Below, one piece after another: positions 12,400 through 23,500 of a stretch of DNA of 64,000 nt. The stretch lies in NCBI GenBank assembly GCA_947623455.1, contig OX392545.1:26983001-27047000 (forward strand), read 5' to 3'. Under the pieces are notes generated by a model. That model had not been told where the DNA came from and ran no database searches. It was given only the letters and a program-made list of their open reading frames with translations. The position numbers and the translations under genes were made by a program. This DNA is from Mimachlamys varia. Its lineage: Eukaryota > Mollusca > Bivalvia > Pectinida > Pectinidae. Every line of letters starts with the position of its first letter. Position 1 is the first letter of the stretch.

Positions 12400-13275
12400 A
12401 ACGTATGCTTATGTTGGACAGTGTGGCAATGCACATGTATATTGGACAGTGTTAAACGACCCCTGTAGAGGAGGATACAATACCATATATATAGACTGTG
12501 CAAAACGGTCTCTGTAGAGCAGGATACAATAACATGTTCTCGTTGGACTGTGCAATAGGCCCCTGTAGAGGGGATACATGCCATAATGTATAGACGGAGA
12601 TACAATGTCATGTATATGTTGGACTGTGCAATACGGCCCCTGTAGAGGAGGATACATGCCATGGTATATAGACGAAGATACACTGACATGTATATGTTGG
12701 ACTGTGCAATACGGCCCCTGTAGAGGGGGATAAGATGACATGTATATATATATATATATTGCATATTATGTCGAACTGTGTAACCGGCCCCTGTATAGGA
12801 CAACACAATGTCATGTATATGTCAGACTGTGTAACCCAGCCCCTGTATAAAACAACACTGTCATGTATATATCGAACTGTGTAACCAAGCCCCTGTATAA
12901 GACAACCCTATGTCATGTATATGTCGAACTGTGTAACCAAGCCCCTGTATAAGACAACCCTATGTCATGTATATGTCGAACTGTGTAACCAAGCCCCTGT
13001 ATAAGACAACCCTATGTCATGTATATGTCGAACTGTGTAACCAAGCCCCTGTATAAGACAACAATATGTCATGTTTATGTCGAACTGTGTAACGAAGCCC
13101 CTGTATAAGACAACACTATGTCATGTATTTGTCGAACTGTGTAACCCAGCCCCTGTATAAGACAACACTATGTCATGTATTTGTCGAACTGTGAATTCCT
13201 GCCCCTGTAAAGGAGGATACAATGGCATGTATATGCTGGACTATGTAACCCGGCCCCTGTGTAGGGAGATGACGT
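12400..13275. repeat. 52-bp minisatellite, about 15 units
   Basis: The core unit contains GTCGAACTGTGTAACCAAGC, CCCCTGTATAAGACAAC and a TGTCATGTATAT segment. Consecutive units between 12901 and 13050 are spaced 52 bp. Left-hand units (12415-12730) are more diverged, reading CTGTGCAATACGGCCCCTGTA. Open frames across it on the minus strand are repeat artefacts. It sits between the ORF1p and ORF2 LINE remnants. Confidence 0.9.
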
Positions 13276-13545
13276 GTAGTTCTATAACCTTTGTACACTG
13301 GAATATAATTACATGAATATATAGTTAAATTTTCTGTTATCGTGACATTTTCATTATTGGTTCCACTAGCTCGAACAAATGTCAGTTGATAGAACTTTAA
13401 GCTTCCTGTCCAGATGATACAAGACGACGCCGTGCCCATTACAGTAAGTTCCAACACAGGGACACGGCGTATATGACTCGTTATAACGTAGAACACGACC
13501 AGTAAGATGAACTGATCTTCCTCATTGATCAGGGGGTTGACTGGT

Positions 13546-14236
13546 TTACAACTCTGATGGTATAACGCGTTCAAGAAACTTGTTGAAGTCGCGGCTAGTG
13601 GTCAATACGTGTGTCCTGTCCGATGTGTCGATCATAAATATTTTGCCGTCCCATGTCCAGGTTTTTTTTTAATTAGATGTCTGCGGGCTAACTCTCGAGT
13701 GTCGAATGCGATTTTCCCCCTTGTTTTCATCAGGTCTTCTTTGATAGACACATTTTTAAGATCTTCATGTTTCTTAAGTTGGGGCGTGGATCTAAGCAAC
13801 TTCTTCGTGACATGATAACCCTTTAGCCTCACTATTATTTGACGCGTTTTCCCAAACGATGATGGGCAGACTCGGTGTGATCTCTCTATATCGTCAGGTA
13901 CGAGATCGAGACCAGCTCTACTGACGAGGTCAGAAACAGGTTAGTAGTATCTTAAGATGGTTGCTCGGGAATTCCCGAAACGCGCACTAGAGGCCGGTGG
14001 CTATATTTCTCGAGGCCATCGATCTTGTCTCGAAGATCCTGATTGTCATCTACTAACTCGCGGTTACTTTCAGAGAGTTTGGCGCACTGATTCTCTAAAC
14101 CGTCGATTTCAGCTTTCATGGGTGCCACTGTATCGGCGACTGATCTGGTAATTTCCGATTTTATGTCGTTAATGATAGAGTTTTTAACCGCGTTGCTGAT
14201 GCGGATGCTATCGTGATCAGATATGGTAAAGTTACC
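13546..14236 (-). pseudogene. LINE ORF1p (L1-type, Transposase_22-like) remnant
   Basis: The minus strand encodes a coiled-coil-like segment rich in E/K/N (14040-14200), then GLEKYSHRPLVRVSGIPE, a DIERSHRVCPSS block, TRQIIVRLKGYHVTKKLL, a segment with SIKEDLMKTR, and TWTWDGKIFMIDTSDRTH, stopping with TAA at 13546-13548. This order (coiled coil, RRM-like core, C-terminal domain with basic residues) is that of L1-type ORF1 RNA-binding chaperones. Frameshifts near 13940 and 13670 break it. It lies upstream of, and co-oriented with, the LINE ORF2 at 8096-11515, so both may be one element split by about 2 kb that includes a minisatellite. That link is unproven. Confidence 0.75.
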
Positions 14237-14481
14237 CTGCGTTAATGTTAATATAGATTGAATGGAGTAGTTGGTATGTCTGATGAAATCAATTTAACTA
14301 TACTTAAACATACTAGCTCATATATAAGAAACACTAAAAGATTCTAAATATATAAATAGTTTATAATATATGGCAATTATAAACAATATAATTTACTTAA
14401 TTAATAAATTGTGTGAGAGTGAGTGAGAATGTGGTCTTGAATTGATTAAAAAAAATAACATACTGCTTCTTTCCTACTTAA

Positions 14482-14865
14482 AGGCCCAATATACGTAATT
14501 CAGGCAAATTTTCGTGATTCTGAAAAATTCTGAAAAAAAATCCAGTTGATAACCATGCAAAAATAAGCCTAAAACGAAGTAAACCTGAGCCATAACTAAC
14601 AAGAATCTGTTGACAAAAAAATCCGAAGAATTGATAATAATTCAGGTGGGGCCCACTTCAATAACAAACCGAAGGTAGATGACGGTTCGAAATGGACGCG
14701 TGTTTACAAATAGCGTGTTTCAAATGCTGCTGTACCGGTAACCGCGAAAGAATTCATCTTGACTATTACTGATATCAGTTAATCTTAACTAAATCTATAA
14801 ATATAAAAAGTTATTTGGCTTGATTTTCGCTTCAAGTTTTGCCGAAAGTTACGTATATTGGGCCT
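14482..14865. mobile_element. TTAA-flanked MITE (piggyBac-type), full copy
   Basis: Perfect 17-bp terminal inverted repeats, AGGCCCAATATACGTAA and its complement, are flanked directly by TTAA (14478-14481 and 14866-14869). A TTAA duplication is characteristic of piggyBac transposition. The interior is non-coding. Related copies: 29744-30017 and 43945-44327 (MAEL introns), a 5'-truncated copy at 52631-52792, and a terminus at 53076-53094. Confidence 0.85.
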
Positions 14866-14869
14866 TTAA

Positions 14870-16440
14870 CAACTAATTACAATTCTGTTCATGTATATGT
14901 TTATACATAGATATAAGGATACTGGCTATCTGTTGGAAAAGACTAATATATAGGCTTTGCCTGTTGTCTAATCCATTTATTGATACGGATATTTACTAAT
15001 TCTTTTGTTTTTCTTATTAATTGTTTAAAGTATCAATAATATAATATTTTGAAATTGGAAGAAAATACATACAGGTCCATATATGAGTATAAATATATGT
15101 CATACGACAAATGGTTAATTGGAAAACGGAATTATATTAGATCTAAGTTCGTACTTGAAAATGTATATCATATTGAAGATAGCTGATCTGAAAAAGTAGA
15201 AAGAAATGAAAGAATATAAAATGGTAAACATATATATTATGTCAGATTGATCCCAGTTAGTTTTAGTTATGTCAGTTAATATAATTAGCTATACATTTGT
15301 ATTTCCTATTGGTAGCCATTACACTTTGTAATTATACACACTACATGTATCTTTACTCTTTAAAACAAAGAGTATATAATTTGATATTTCTTTTGTATAA
15401 ATAAATCGAAAGAGGACCACGTACATAACAAATAGTGTAGAACACAACACTACACGGAGTTTAAAGTTTTGTTTACGGTACAAACACGTCGCCGTTAAAA
15501 TGTATGTGAACAAAATGTCTAATTTCCACAAAAGTTATGTTAGTTTCTTTTCATAAAATTACAAATATAATATTGATAGTGTTCTAGACTATTTGCATAA
15601 TATGTTTTGAAAAGTAGGGAGTGCATCGGAAATCCAAGGGGGAGAGAAATTAAACCTGTCCGAAGAATGTCGAAAATACGTACATGTGCACTAGCTATCT
15701 CTCATATGTTTTTATAGCAAAACATGAACACCGAAGGGTGAATCGTTCCTAATGTTAGAATCTGAGACAATTGTATAATTGTGGAGTAGATAGAAACATT
15801 AGGTACATATATGACAAAATATTATTGATATTTATTTATATCAAAGTACAAAAAATACTGGACCGAAATCTTCGTCTGGTACATATATGTGTATGTCATC
15901 TGCATGATATGTATAGGATATGCATATTCTATATTGGCCAATGCACTTTCAAAAAGAAAGTAATTTACTGAACATTTTTGCTTTATATTTGATAAAGACA
16001 AATCATAATGTATTGAAGCATATTCGAAACATATCTAATTTTGATTTTATCATAAAGAAAATAAACAAATTTGTACACACGGGTCCGTGTTTAGCCTGCA
16101 ATATGGCGCCTGTTCCGAATCTGTGCTTCTATGTCCCAATTGAATTGTATTTTTTTCTATATTGGAGAGCATAAGTATATATGTTTTAAGCATCACAATA
16201 AAGTAAAATATCCATTATTTACTTTAGTGTAATATATTTAATAGTTGTTCAAGTATTTATTGGCACATTTTACGTCTGTGCATGAAATTCGGCATCACCA
16301 AATCAAAATATCGACAAAAAATGACTGAAATGCACTATTCTCCGAAAGCTTTAATATTTTTGCTTATCATCAATGAAATCTTGAAATAAAATTCTTTAAT
16401 TTCGTTGTGATAAAAATAATATGCGATATGCAACAACCGA
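14870..16440. other. AT-rich intergenic DNA upstream of H1
   Basis: No coding potential beyond short random frames, and no repeat recognised by eye. Confidence 0.4.
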
Positions 16441-16467
16441 GCTATATATGATTGAAGTAAGGAAAGA

Positions 16468-16474
16468 AAACACA
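16468..16474 (+). promoter_or_regulatory. H1 box (AAACACA)
   Basis: The heptamer AAACACA is the classic H1-specific upstream element (AC box). It lies about 160 bp before the start codon and about 80 bp before the TATA-like element, the usual position in animal H1 promoters. The match is exact, but the motif is short. Confidence 0.7.
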
Positions 16475-16550
16475 TAATTGATATCGCCACTTTATGAGAA
16501 AGGAACATCGAGTGTTCTGTAGGGGTGTCTTCGACGACGTACGAGCAAAA

Positions 16551-16560
16551 TGCATAAATA
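16551..16560 (+). promoter_or_regulatory. TATA-like element of the H1 promoter
   Basis: TGCATAAATA lies about 75 bp upstream of the H1 start codon. Transcription would be expected to start near 16580-16590, giving a leader of roughly 45 nt, short as in replication-dependent histone genes. Confidence 0.6.
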
Positions 16561-16629
16561 GGCGGATACAAAAACAATTGGGCATTCTCGTCTATACCTC
16601 AGTACAGGAAGAATACACATCTCGTCAAC

Positions 16630-17184
16630 ATGAGCGCCGCAGCATCTCCAGTGAAGAAAGCCAAGAAGGCAAGCAAGCCTAAAGTTCCAGCAGCTCACCC
16701 TCCGTATGCGTCCATGGTAGCCGCGGCTATTGGAGCCCTGAAGGAAAAGAAAGGATCGTCCAAGATTGGCGTCATGAAATACATCATGGCCAACTACAAG
16801 GTCGGTGATGAAAAAACGAAAGTCAGCTCCCGAGTCAAAACAGCTCTGAAGGGCGGCGTTACAAAGGGAACGCTGAAGCAAATGAAGGGTACCGGAGCCA
16901 CTGGTTCATTTAAACTTGGTGAAAACCCCAAAGTAGCCAAGAAACCCAAGGCAGCAGCGAAGAAGGTAAAGAAACCAAAGAAAGCCGCAGCAACGAAACC
17001 AAAGAAGGCCGCTACCCCCAAGAAAGCAAAGTCTCCCAAGAAGGAAAAGGCAGCCAAAAAACCAGCAGCCAAGAAAGTAGCCAAGCCGAAGAAGGTTAAA
17101 ACCCCAAAGAAGGCTGCAGCCAAAAAGCCAGCAGCCAAGAAGCCTGCTGCTAAGAAGACCACCAAGAAAGCCGCCAAGAAGTAA
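16630..17184 (+). CDS. Histone H1 (linker histone), intronless
   Basis: A 184-residue linker histone that binds nucleosome entry/exit DNA and compacts chromatin. A short N-terminal tail (residues 1-20) precedes the winged-helix globular domain (about 21-95), recognisable from AHPPYASMVAAAIGALKE, KKGSSKIGVMKYIMANYKV and GTGATGSFKLGE. The C-terminal half is a Lys/Ala/Pro tail with KKAATPKK and AKSPKKEK repeats (S/T-P-K-K sites, commonly CDK targets and minor-groove binders). There are no introns. An exact H1 box and a TATA-like element lie upstream, and a canonical histone stem-loop lies 44 nt after the stop, so this is a replication-dependent type. The start ATG follows CGTCAAC and gives a standard H1 N-terminus. 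No core histone gene or 5S gene is seen nearby, so it is a solitary copy within this window. Confidence 0.96.
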   Translation: MSAAASPVKKAKKASKPKVPAAHPPYASMVAAAIGALKEKKGSSKIGVMKYIMANYKVGDEKTKVSSRVKTALKGGVTKGTLKQMKGTGATGSFKLGENPKVAKKPKAAAKKVKKPKKAAATKPKKAATPKKAKSPKKEKAAKKPAAKKVAKPKKVKTPKKAAAKKPAAKKPAAKKTTKKAAKK

Positions 17185-17228
17185 ACACAGTCTCGGTGTT
17201 TTGGTCGTTATATACCCATCCCCCTAAA

Positions 17229-17244
17229 AGCCCTTTTCAGGGCT
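17229..17244 (+). terminator. Histone mRNA 3' stem-loop
   Basis: AGCCCT-TTTC-AGGGCT forms a perfect 6-bp stem with a 4-nt loop, followed by ACCCA. This is the SLBP-binding element that directs cleavage of non-polyadenylated histone mRNAs. It starts 45 nt after the H1 stop. Confidence 0.95.
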
Positions 17245-17454
17245 ACCCAACTTTCTCGAAAAGTGTCTTTGGCACCCTCGAAATATACGCATTGTTCCTA
17301 CTTGTCATGTGAAACGATTAAATTTATTTATGTGTTATATTTACAGTACGTATTATTTACCTGCCCAACAACATAAACATTTCTGACAAAGATTAAAGTT
17401 TATATTGGTGTTCTATTATGTGACACGCTCATCTTAATTCGTGCCACATTCTAT

Positions 17455-17610
17455 AGGGTAATGTGACGTAATCCGTCTTTCTCCACTGGGCTTGGATCGA
17501 GATTCTTGTAAAGATTTTGTCAGCTGAAAGCTATGACTTAACCCCAAGGGAACGCCACCAACTGACGTCACACACGCATGCATATATATATGAGTACGCT
17601 GAGGCACACA
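17455..17610. repeat. Segment duplicated at 18145-18315, with CRE-like sites
   Basis: This shares with 18145-18315 the ordered motifs GTGACGTAATCC, GGGCTT, CCCCAAGGGA and AACTGACGTCACA. The palindrome TGACGTCA (17563-17570) is a perfect cAMP-response-element/bZIP site. Function is unknown; the two copies may be a tandem duplication downstream of H1. Confidence 0.6.
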
Positions 17611-18144
17611 TGGGCAGGAGAATATATAGATAACAAGAATAAAAACTCCCAAGTTTCAAATTTTCTCTGCTATTAGTTTCCTAATACTCTGATAGTCGTG
17701 ACTTTGAAATTTAACCGTATGACATATTTCCAGCAAAAAAGACAGTCAAATACGACTGAATATCATGATCAAGGTTTTAATGTGGAAATCAATTTTATTG
17801 TAACTTAAGACAGTTGGACCGGACAAAAGTTATTACAACTTACTGACCTCCTTTCCGTGACAAAAACATTAATATTTTATCCTCAATAAATACAGTTTGT
17901 TATTAGTATGATTATTCACAGGATCAATTTGTTACGCAATAGCCTAAATATATTTACACATAATGTCTATAGCAAAGCAAAAGTAAGTTAACAGATAGTG
18001 GAATAGCAATAGAAGGGACCAGGGACACCAACGTATATTTAGGGTTTGTGTAGTATGAAGGTTTAAATAGAGCGTGTGTGTGAACAAACCTTACCAACTC
18101 ACACATATGACACGCTTGTCTTGGATCGCGCCACATTCTTTTGT

Positions 18145-18315
18145 GATTGGAAGTGACGTAATCCTCCTTCACCCCGGGCTTTATAACACAAACAGAATCG
18201 AGACTAATTACTATCCAGTAATTGTGTGATCAGCTGATAGATCTAGATCTGCATACCCCAAGGGACAGAACACCACAAACTGACGTCACAAACACACATA
18301 TACACATGTACACTG
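18145..18315. repeat. Second copy of the CRE-bearing segment
   Basis: Diverged copy of 17455-17610 with TGACGTAATCC near 18153 and the palindrome TGACGTCA at 18281-18288. A third TGACGTCA lies at 18996-19003 in unrelated sequence. Confidence 0.6.
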
Positions 18316-18605
18316 AGGTTAGAAAGATGTAACAGTCAATTTCGACTCAATATCATTTTGTTCACGACAGAAATTCTTTGAAAAGCAAAAAGGAAAAGTA
18401 TTTATCGAAACAAAATCAAATATTTGAAACAAGTCTATAATCATGCAATCATATACATGTACACTGAGGCTTGAAAGATGTGTATAAAATGGCCAAACTC
18501 GACTCAACATTTTGTACACGCGGAAATTCAGAAAAAGAGGGAAATCTAATTAGCAATACAAAACATAAAATGTACATTTATGCATTGGAAACAAGTCTAT
18601 AATTC
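18295..18605. repeat. Diverged tandem duplication, about 150-bp unit
   Basis: TACATGTACACTGAGG followed by AAAGATGT, GACTCAA and GAAACAAGTCTATAAT occurs twice, beginning near 18300 and 18452. It is non-coding. Confidence 0.6.
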
Positions 18606-19190
18606 TATAAGGCGTTACTTATTACCATTTAAAACCTGTGAGGAGTCCGTAACTCGGAATACAGGCGACATATGCGACCAGAACCTCGATACTCCCCATG
18701 CAGGCCTCGTACGCACAGGAACCTGAGAATTTGTTACAGCTAGTTCTGGACCTTAACTAGGATGTTTAGTGTAATTTTAAACTTTTGGGGGTTTAGATCA
18801 ATTTTCAATAAAAAATGCGCCCTCAATGTTGTTTATGTTGATGTCATCTTGTACTTTTATGTTCTCCGCCATCTTACATAAATGGATTGCAATATTGCTA
18901 ATATGTATATATAATTTAATTTTGCCTATTCCCGCAATGTGAACTTTTTCAGGTTATATTGTATAACCTCAAAAATCAGACAACGCAAAAAGTGATGACG
19001 TCATATACCGTCATGTTTGGCGCGGTATTTTGTAATCAAACTTCTGATTGGTTGAAGTTGTTTTGCGGTGAAATTCATGCACATGGTTGTGTTTTATGCA
19101 AAACCATTCGATTTTTGATATAATTAGTACGTATACTCATTGTATAAGACTTATGTCTTATATACGTATCTTCGGAAATGAAATTATAAG
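18606..19190. other. Intergenic DNA, nothing identified
   Basis: No gene is seen. A short palindrome around 19125-19170 (GTATAAGAC-TTAT-GTCTTATA) could form a hairpin. Confidence 0.35.
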
Positions 19191-19191
19191 T

Positions 19192-19337
19192 AATAACCAC
19201 AATATTTTTTAGGGTTATACGGTATATACCGAAAAAACTGTGTGCACTTTTCTGCATAAACCGCTTCACGGATTTATGCAAAGTGCACACAGTTTTTTCG
19301 GTATATACCGTATAACCCTAAAAACATTGTGGTTATT
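19192..19337. repeat. Near-perfect foldback, about 66-bp arms
   Basis: The left arm starts AATAACCACAAT and carries AGGGTTATACGGTATATACC and ACTGTGTGCACTTT. The right arm is its complement and ends ATTGTGGTTATT. Only a few bases differ, and the loop is about 12 nt. It resembles a small foldback MITE and lies about 1 kb upstream of MAEL. RNA across it would form a long hairpin. Confidence 0.85.
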
Positions 19338-19339
19338 CC

Positions 19340-20376
19340 TTAAATAATATCATATTGATTAAATTGTTAATTATTTTTCGAGGATTGCAAACAGCACAAA
19401 GGCTACTAGCTGCCCTCCTCAACATATAACAACACAAATGGTAAAATATGATACAAATACCAGTGTAACACACACTTCCACTCACACATCCACACATAAC
19501 ACCAGAGGGAGATAGAGGGGGGATAGGGAGAGAGAGATTATGATCTGTCTGAATTGATAATAAAATTAAATAATGGTCAAACATTGCAATATGTTGTTAC
19601 TTCTCTATTCTCTATCTTGCATTTGCAATAAAGAAATTAAATTGATATTGACTTCGTGTAACACACTTTGTATGCCCGAGAGTAATAAAAAAAAATCGTG
19701 TGGTAAAGTCAAAGCACAGGGTTTGTATCATATTTTTGATAAACTTTATGCATATCAGCGAATACAGAAATTCAAATTTCACACCCGAAGTTTAATAAAA
19801 AAAAAAAAAAACAATAATTATTTCATTGTTAAACTGAAATTAATATTTTGATGATTATCTAAAACAAATAATGATCAAAATATTAATTTCTATTTTTGTT
19901 TTACAATAGATTTTACAATAAATCAATCATTATGTTACATTATCCATGCCTTCTCTGGGTTTATATTGGAAAAGCAATGGAAGTTAAGTCTCCACATGGA
20001 TAAACAGTTTTCCTAATTATGTAATTATGTGGCGGCCGACAGATAAATTTTGTGGCGGCCGCCAGATAAAATGTTTTCACTAGTGGCATCACCAGGCTTC
20101 CGTACCTGATTGTTGTGTGCCTGTTTCATTTTCGTTTCTAGATCCAATTCTAAATATTTATATCGATACTTATCATTTCTTTCCGCTTCTTTTGCATATA
20201 TTTCGTTTCGTCTGATATCTTCGAAACATTCCGAAAGATATATGTTTGGGAATTTGGGGGTTTCCCGCGAGTCGTCAATTTGACAAGTGTCGTGGTAACA
20301 CGAGGATACGGAAAACAGTTGAATGCCGTATTGTAAAGAATCCCAAGATATAGACAATTACACATAACACAGCAAA
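19340..20376 (+). promoter_or_regulatory. MAEL upstream region and 5' leader
   Basis: I see no unambiguous TATA element. Two adjacent GTGGCGGCCG...CAGATAAA motifs lie at 20029-20070. Since the start codon lies at 20377 with context GCAAAATGCC, the promoter and leader should fall here. The start site is not defined by sequence. Confidence 0.35.
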
Positions 20377-20505
20377 ATGCCAAAGAAACCTGTCAGAAAT
20401 GCTTTTTATTTCTACATGTGTGAAATTGAGCCTGCATTGAGGCGTGAAGGCCGTATTTTGAATGGCATGCAGGATGTTGTTCCCATCGCTCATCCAAGAT
20501 GGAAG
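20377..20505 (+). CDS. MAEL: MAEL exon 1
   Basis: Residues 1-43, first half of the HMG box: starts MPKKPVRNAFYFYMCE and ends HPRWK at AAG|gtacag, phase 0. Confidence 0.93.
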
Positions 20506-23500
20506 GTACAGCCACTGAAGGACCAGTGATCAGTTAACAAAAATTTTCATGAGTCCTTTTAGTACATATTGCAAAAAATCAAAGGGTCCCATAATGTTAA
20601 ATTACAGTATTTCCAGAATTTGTACGAGTGCTTACTCCTAGCATAATTTTATGAGTAGACTGTTATAACAGTGTTAGACTTAACATTTGTAATGCCACCA
20701 TGCCACTGGCTCTTTGGGCCAGCAACACAAGGAATGAAATGGCCCAGACAGGCCATGGGCCTGTACGAGGGCCACATGAGCAAGCCAGAGGAAGAGCACC
20801 GAGACGGGGGGGTATATGCCCCCCTCGCGTACGTGCGGTCTCCCCCACGGAATTTTGAATTTCTAGATGGTAGGAAATGGAATTTACAACACTTTTGAAT
20901 AACAAAAACTTGAAATTATTCAGCAATAAAAACCGCCAAAATCTTGGAACATTTATCCAAATAAAGCACTCGGTAGGTTTGGAAAGTACACAGTACACAA
21001 CAACGAATAGATAACTTATACATCTAGCCCTAAAAATTAACTGGCCCAACAGTCTTCTTAACTGTAAACCCAACTGGCCACCGGCTAAATCAACCCCTGT
21101 ATAAAAAATTGTCTCGTTGTGAAGAGCTACGCTATCCCTACTAAATGTAGCTGCGATAACTTAGCTCTTCACGACGAGACAATTTTTTATAACATTGTTC
21201 CGTCGTTATAGAGCTTCGAAGCGGTCCCATGCCTGGTGGGGCTAGTGGAGCAAAATCAATAATGAAAGCCCAAAGGCTGGACAATTACGGAAGAGAATTC
21301 CCAATTCCTTTTGGGGGGGGGGGGCATGTAGTTTACAATGAGCTTTTATGGAAGTGATCGATCATAGTGGAGTACTTGGAACCCGTTTGAAAATAGGAAA
21401 AATACACCTATCAAGTAAAAATTCAATCTTTAGCAGCTTGGAGGTCAAAGTTCCGGTGTGTAGAGCTGGCTACCACAAAATCTAAAGTACCATGGTATTT
21501 AGACAAATACTGCGGTATATACCACAGTATACCACCTCGATAGAATGTTTCAGCTAGCTAAGGTTCTCTTGACTGTTTTTGTTATGAAGCCAATCAATAA
21601 GAGACCTGTCATAAGTTTCTCGTTGTGTTATCATCTAATATTGTTTTAGGAATGCTATATGTCTGTCCTAGTTGATCAGCAAACTTATAGAAAATTACAA
21701 TTAAACCATATTGGAATTCCAATTGATCTATGCAACAAGTAGTTCTTTGATGAGTTAAATGAAAGTTTCCAAAAAACCGGTACAGGGACTAATATACCAC
21801 AGTACGTACCATCACAACTTTATACCAAGGTATACCGGTAAAACCGCCCAGCCCAACCCATATGTGATAATAGTTTTTTCTCCATAATTCACAATTTTTC
21901 CATTTATTTTTCAGGCACTCCCTGACAAGGAGAAACAGAGGTTTGAGCGGATGGCCAAGGAGTATAAAGGCCAGAGAAGGGGCGTGGAGGGAGACAAAGT
22001 GCGCATGGACAACAAAGGCAATATCATTGCTGTATGTAAACCACAAAATACCTAGAAGTGTGTTAGGCATTGAACATGTAGCCCTGGCAGGGTTTTCCCT
22101 GACGCACAAAAACCTGCATTTTGACTCCTAAAATTGTCAAAGCTAGGACTCTCAAAATTGATGAAGTTTTACTATATATTATTTGTGATGGGAGTCCCAG
22201 GACTCCTAAATTTATTAAAGTTGAGGGTCCCTGGTAACTACTAGCCGAAATATTATAAGACTCTTTCATGACCAGGGGTGTAAGGTAGGGAAATCCATCC
22301 GATGGGTTTTCGTTTGGCAAAAACCTGAGGGTTTTGCCGAATTTGAAAATCCTTAGGGTGGAATTTCCCTATCTCACACGTTTGGTCAAGAAAGAGTAAT
22401 TTTCTCTCATTTCAACTACCCGAATAAGCTCAAAACCATGAAAATAGTTTTTAACTGGCTACCATTTTGAAAATATGAACTTTTTCCTTTAAGGTTTTTG
22501 ACAAAAACAAATAATATAGCAAGATTAAGTTTACGCCATATTTAACTGTAATACAACCACAGCGATCATAGGTGTTTTGCCCTACACAGGCCAGTATTAC
22601 ATACCTAGAAATGAGAGAAAACCACAGCGATCATAGGTGTATTGCCCTAGACAGGCCAGTATTACACACCTAGAAATGAGAGAAAACCACAGCGATCATA
22701 GGTGTATTGCCCTACACAGGCCAGTATTACATACCTAGAAATGAGAGAAACCACAGCGATCATAGGTGTATTGCCCTACACAGGCCAGTATTACACACCT
22801 AGAAATGAGAGAAAACCACAGCGATCATAGGTGTATTGCCCTACACAGGCCAGTATTACACACCTAGAAATGAGAGAAAACCACAGCGATCATAGGTGTA
22901 TTGCCCTACACAGGCCAGTATTACACACCTAGAAATGAGAGAAAACCACAGCGATCAAAGGTGTATTGCCCTACACAGGCGAGTATTACACACCTAGAAA
23001 TGAGAGAGAAAACAACAGCGATCATAGGTGTATTGCCCTACACAGGCGAGTATTACACACCTAGAAATGAGAGAAAACCGCAGGGATCATAGGTGTATTG
23101 CCCTACACGGGCCAGTATTACACACCTAGAAATGAGAGAGAAAACCACAGCGATCATAGGTGTATTGCCCTACACAGGCCAGTATTACACACCTAGAAAT
23201 GAGAGAAAACCACAGCGATCATAGGTGTATTGCCCTACACAGGCCAGTATTACACACCTAGAAATGAGAGAGAAAACCACAGCGATCATAGGTGTATTGC
23301 CCTACACAGGCCAGTATTACACACCTAGAAATGAGAGAAAACCACAGCGATCATAGGTGTTTTGCCCTACACAGGCCAGTATTACACACCTAGAAATGAG
23401 AGAAAACCACTGCGATCATAGGTGTATTGCCCTACACAGGCCAGTATTACACACCTAGAAATGAGAGAAAACCACAGCGATCATAGGTGTTTTGCCCTAC

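Noticed and set aside
12204..13574. Minus-strand frames of 68-200 codons over the minisatellite
   Set aside because: Periodic read-through of the 52-bp repeat; no conserved domain.
16492..17177. Antisense frames over histone H1
   Set aside because: They are shadows of the Lys/Ala-rich H1 code (giving Phe/Leu/Ala-rich peptides). The sense frame has promoter and 3' stem-loop.
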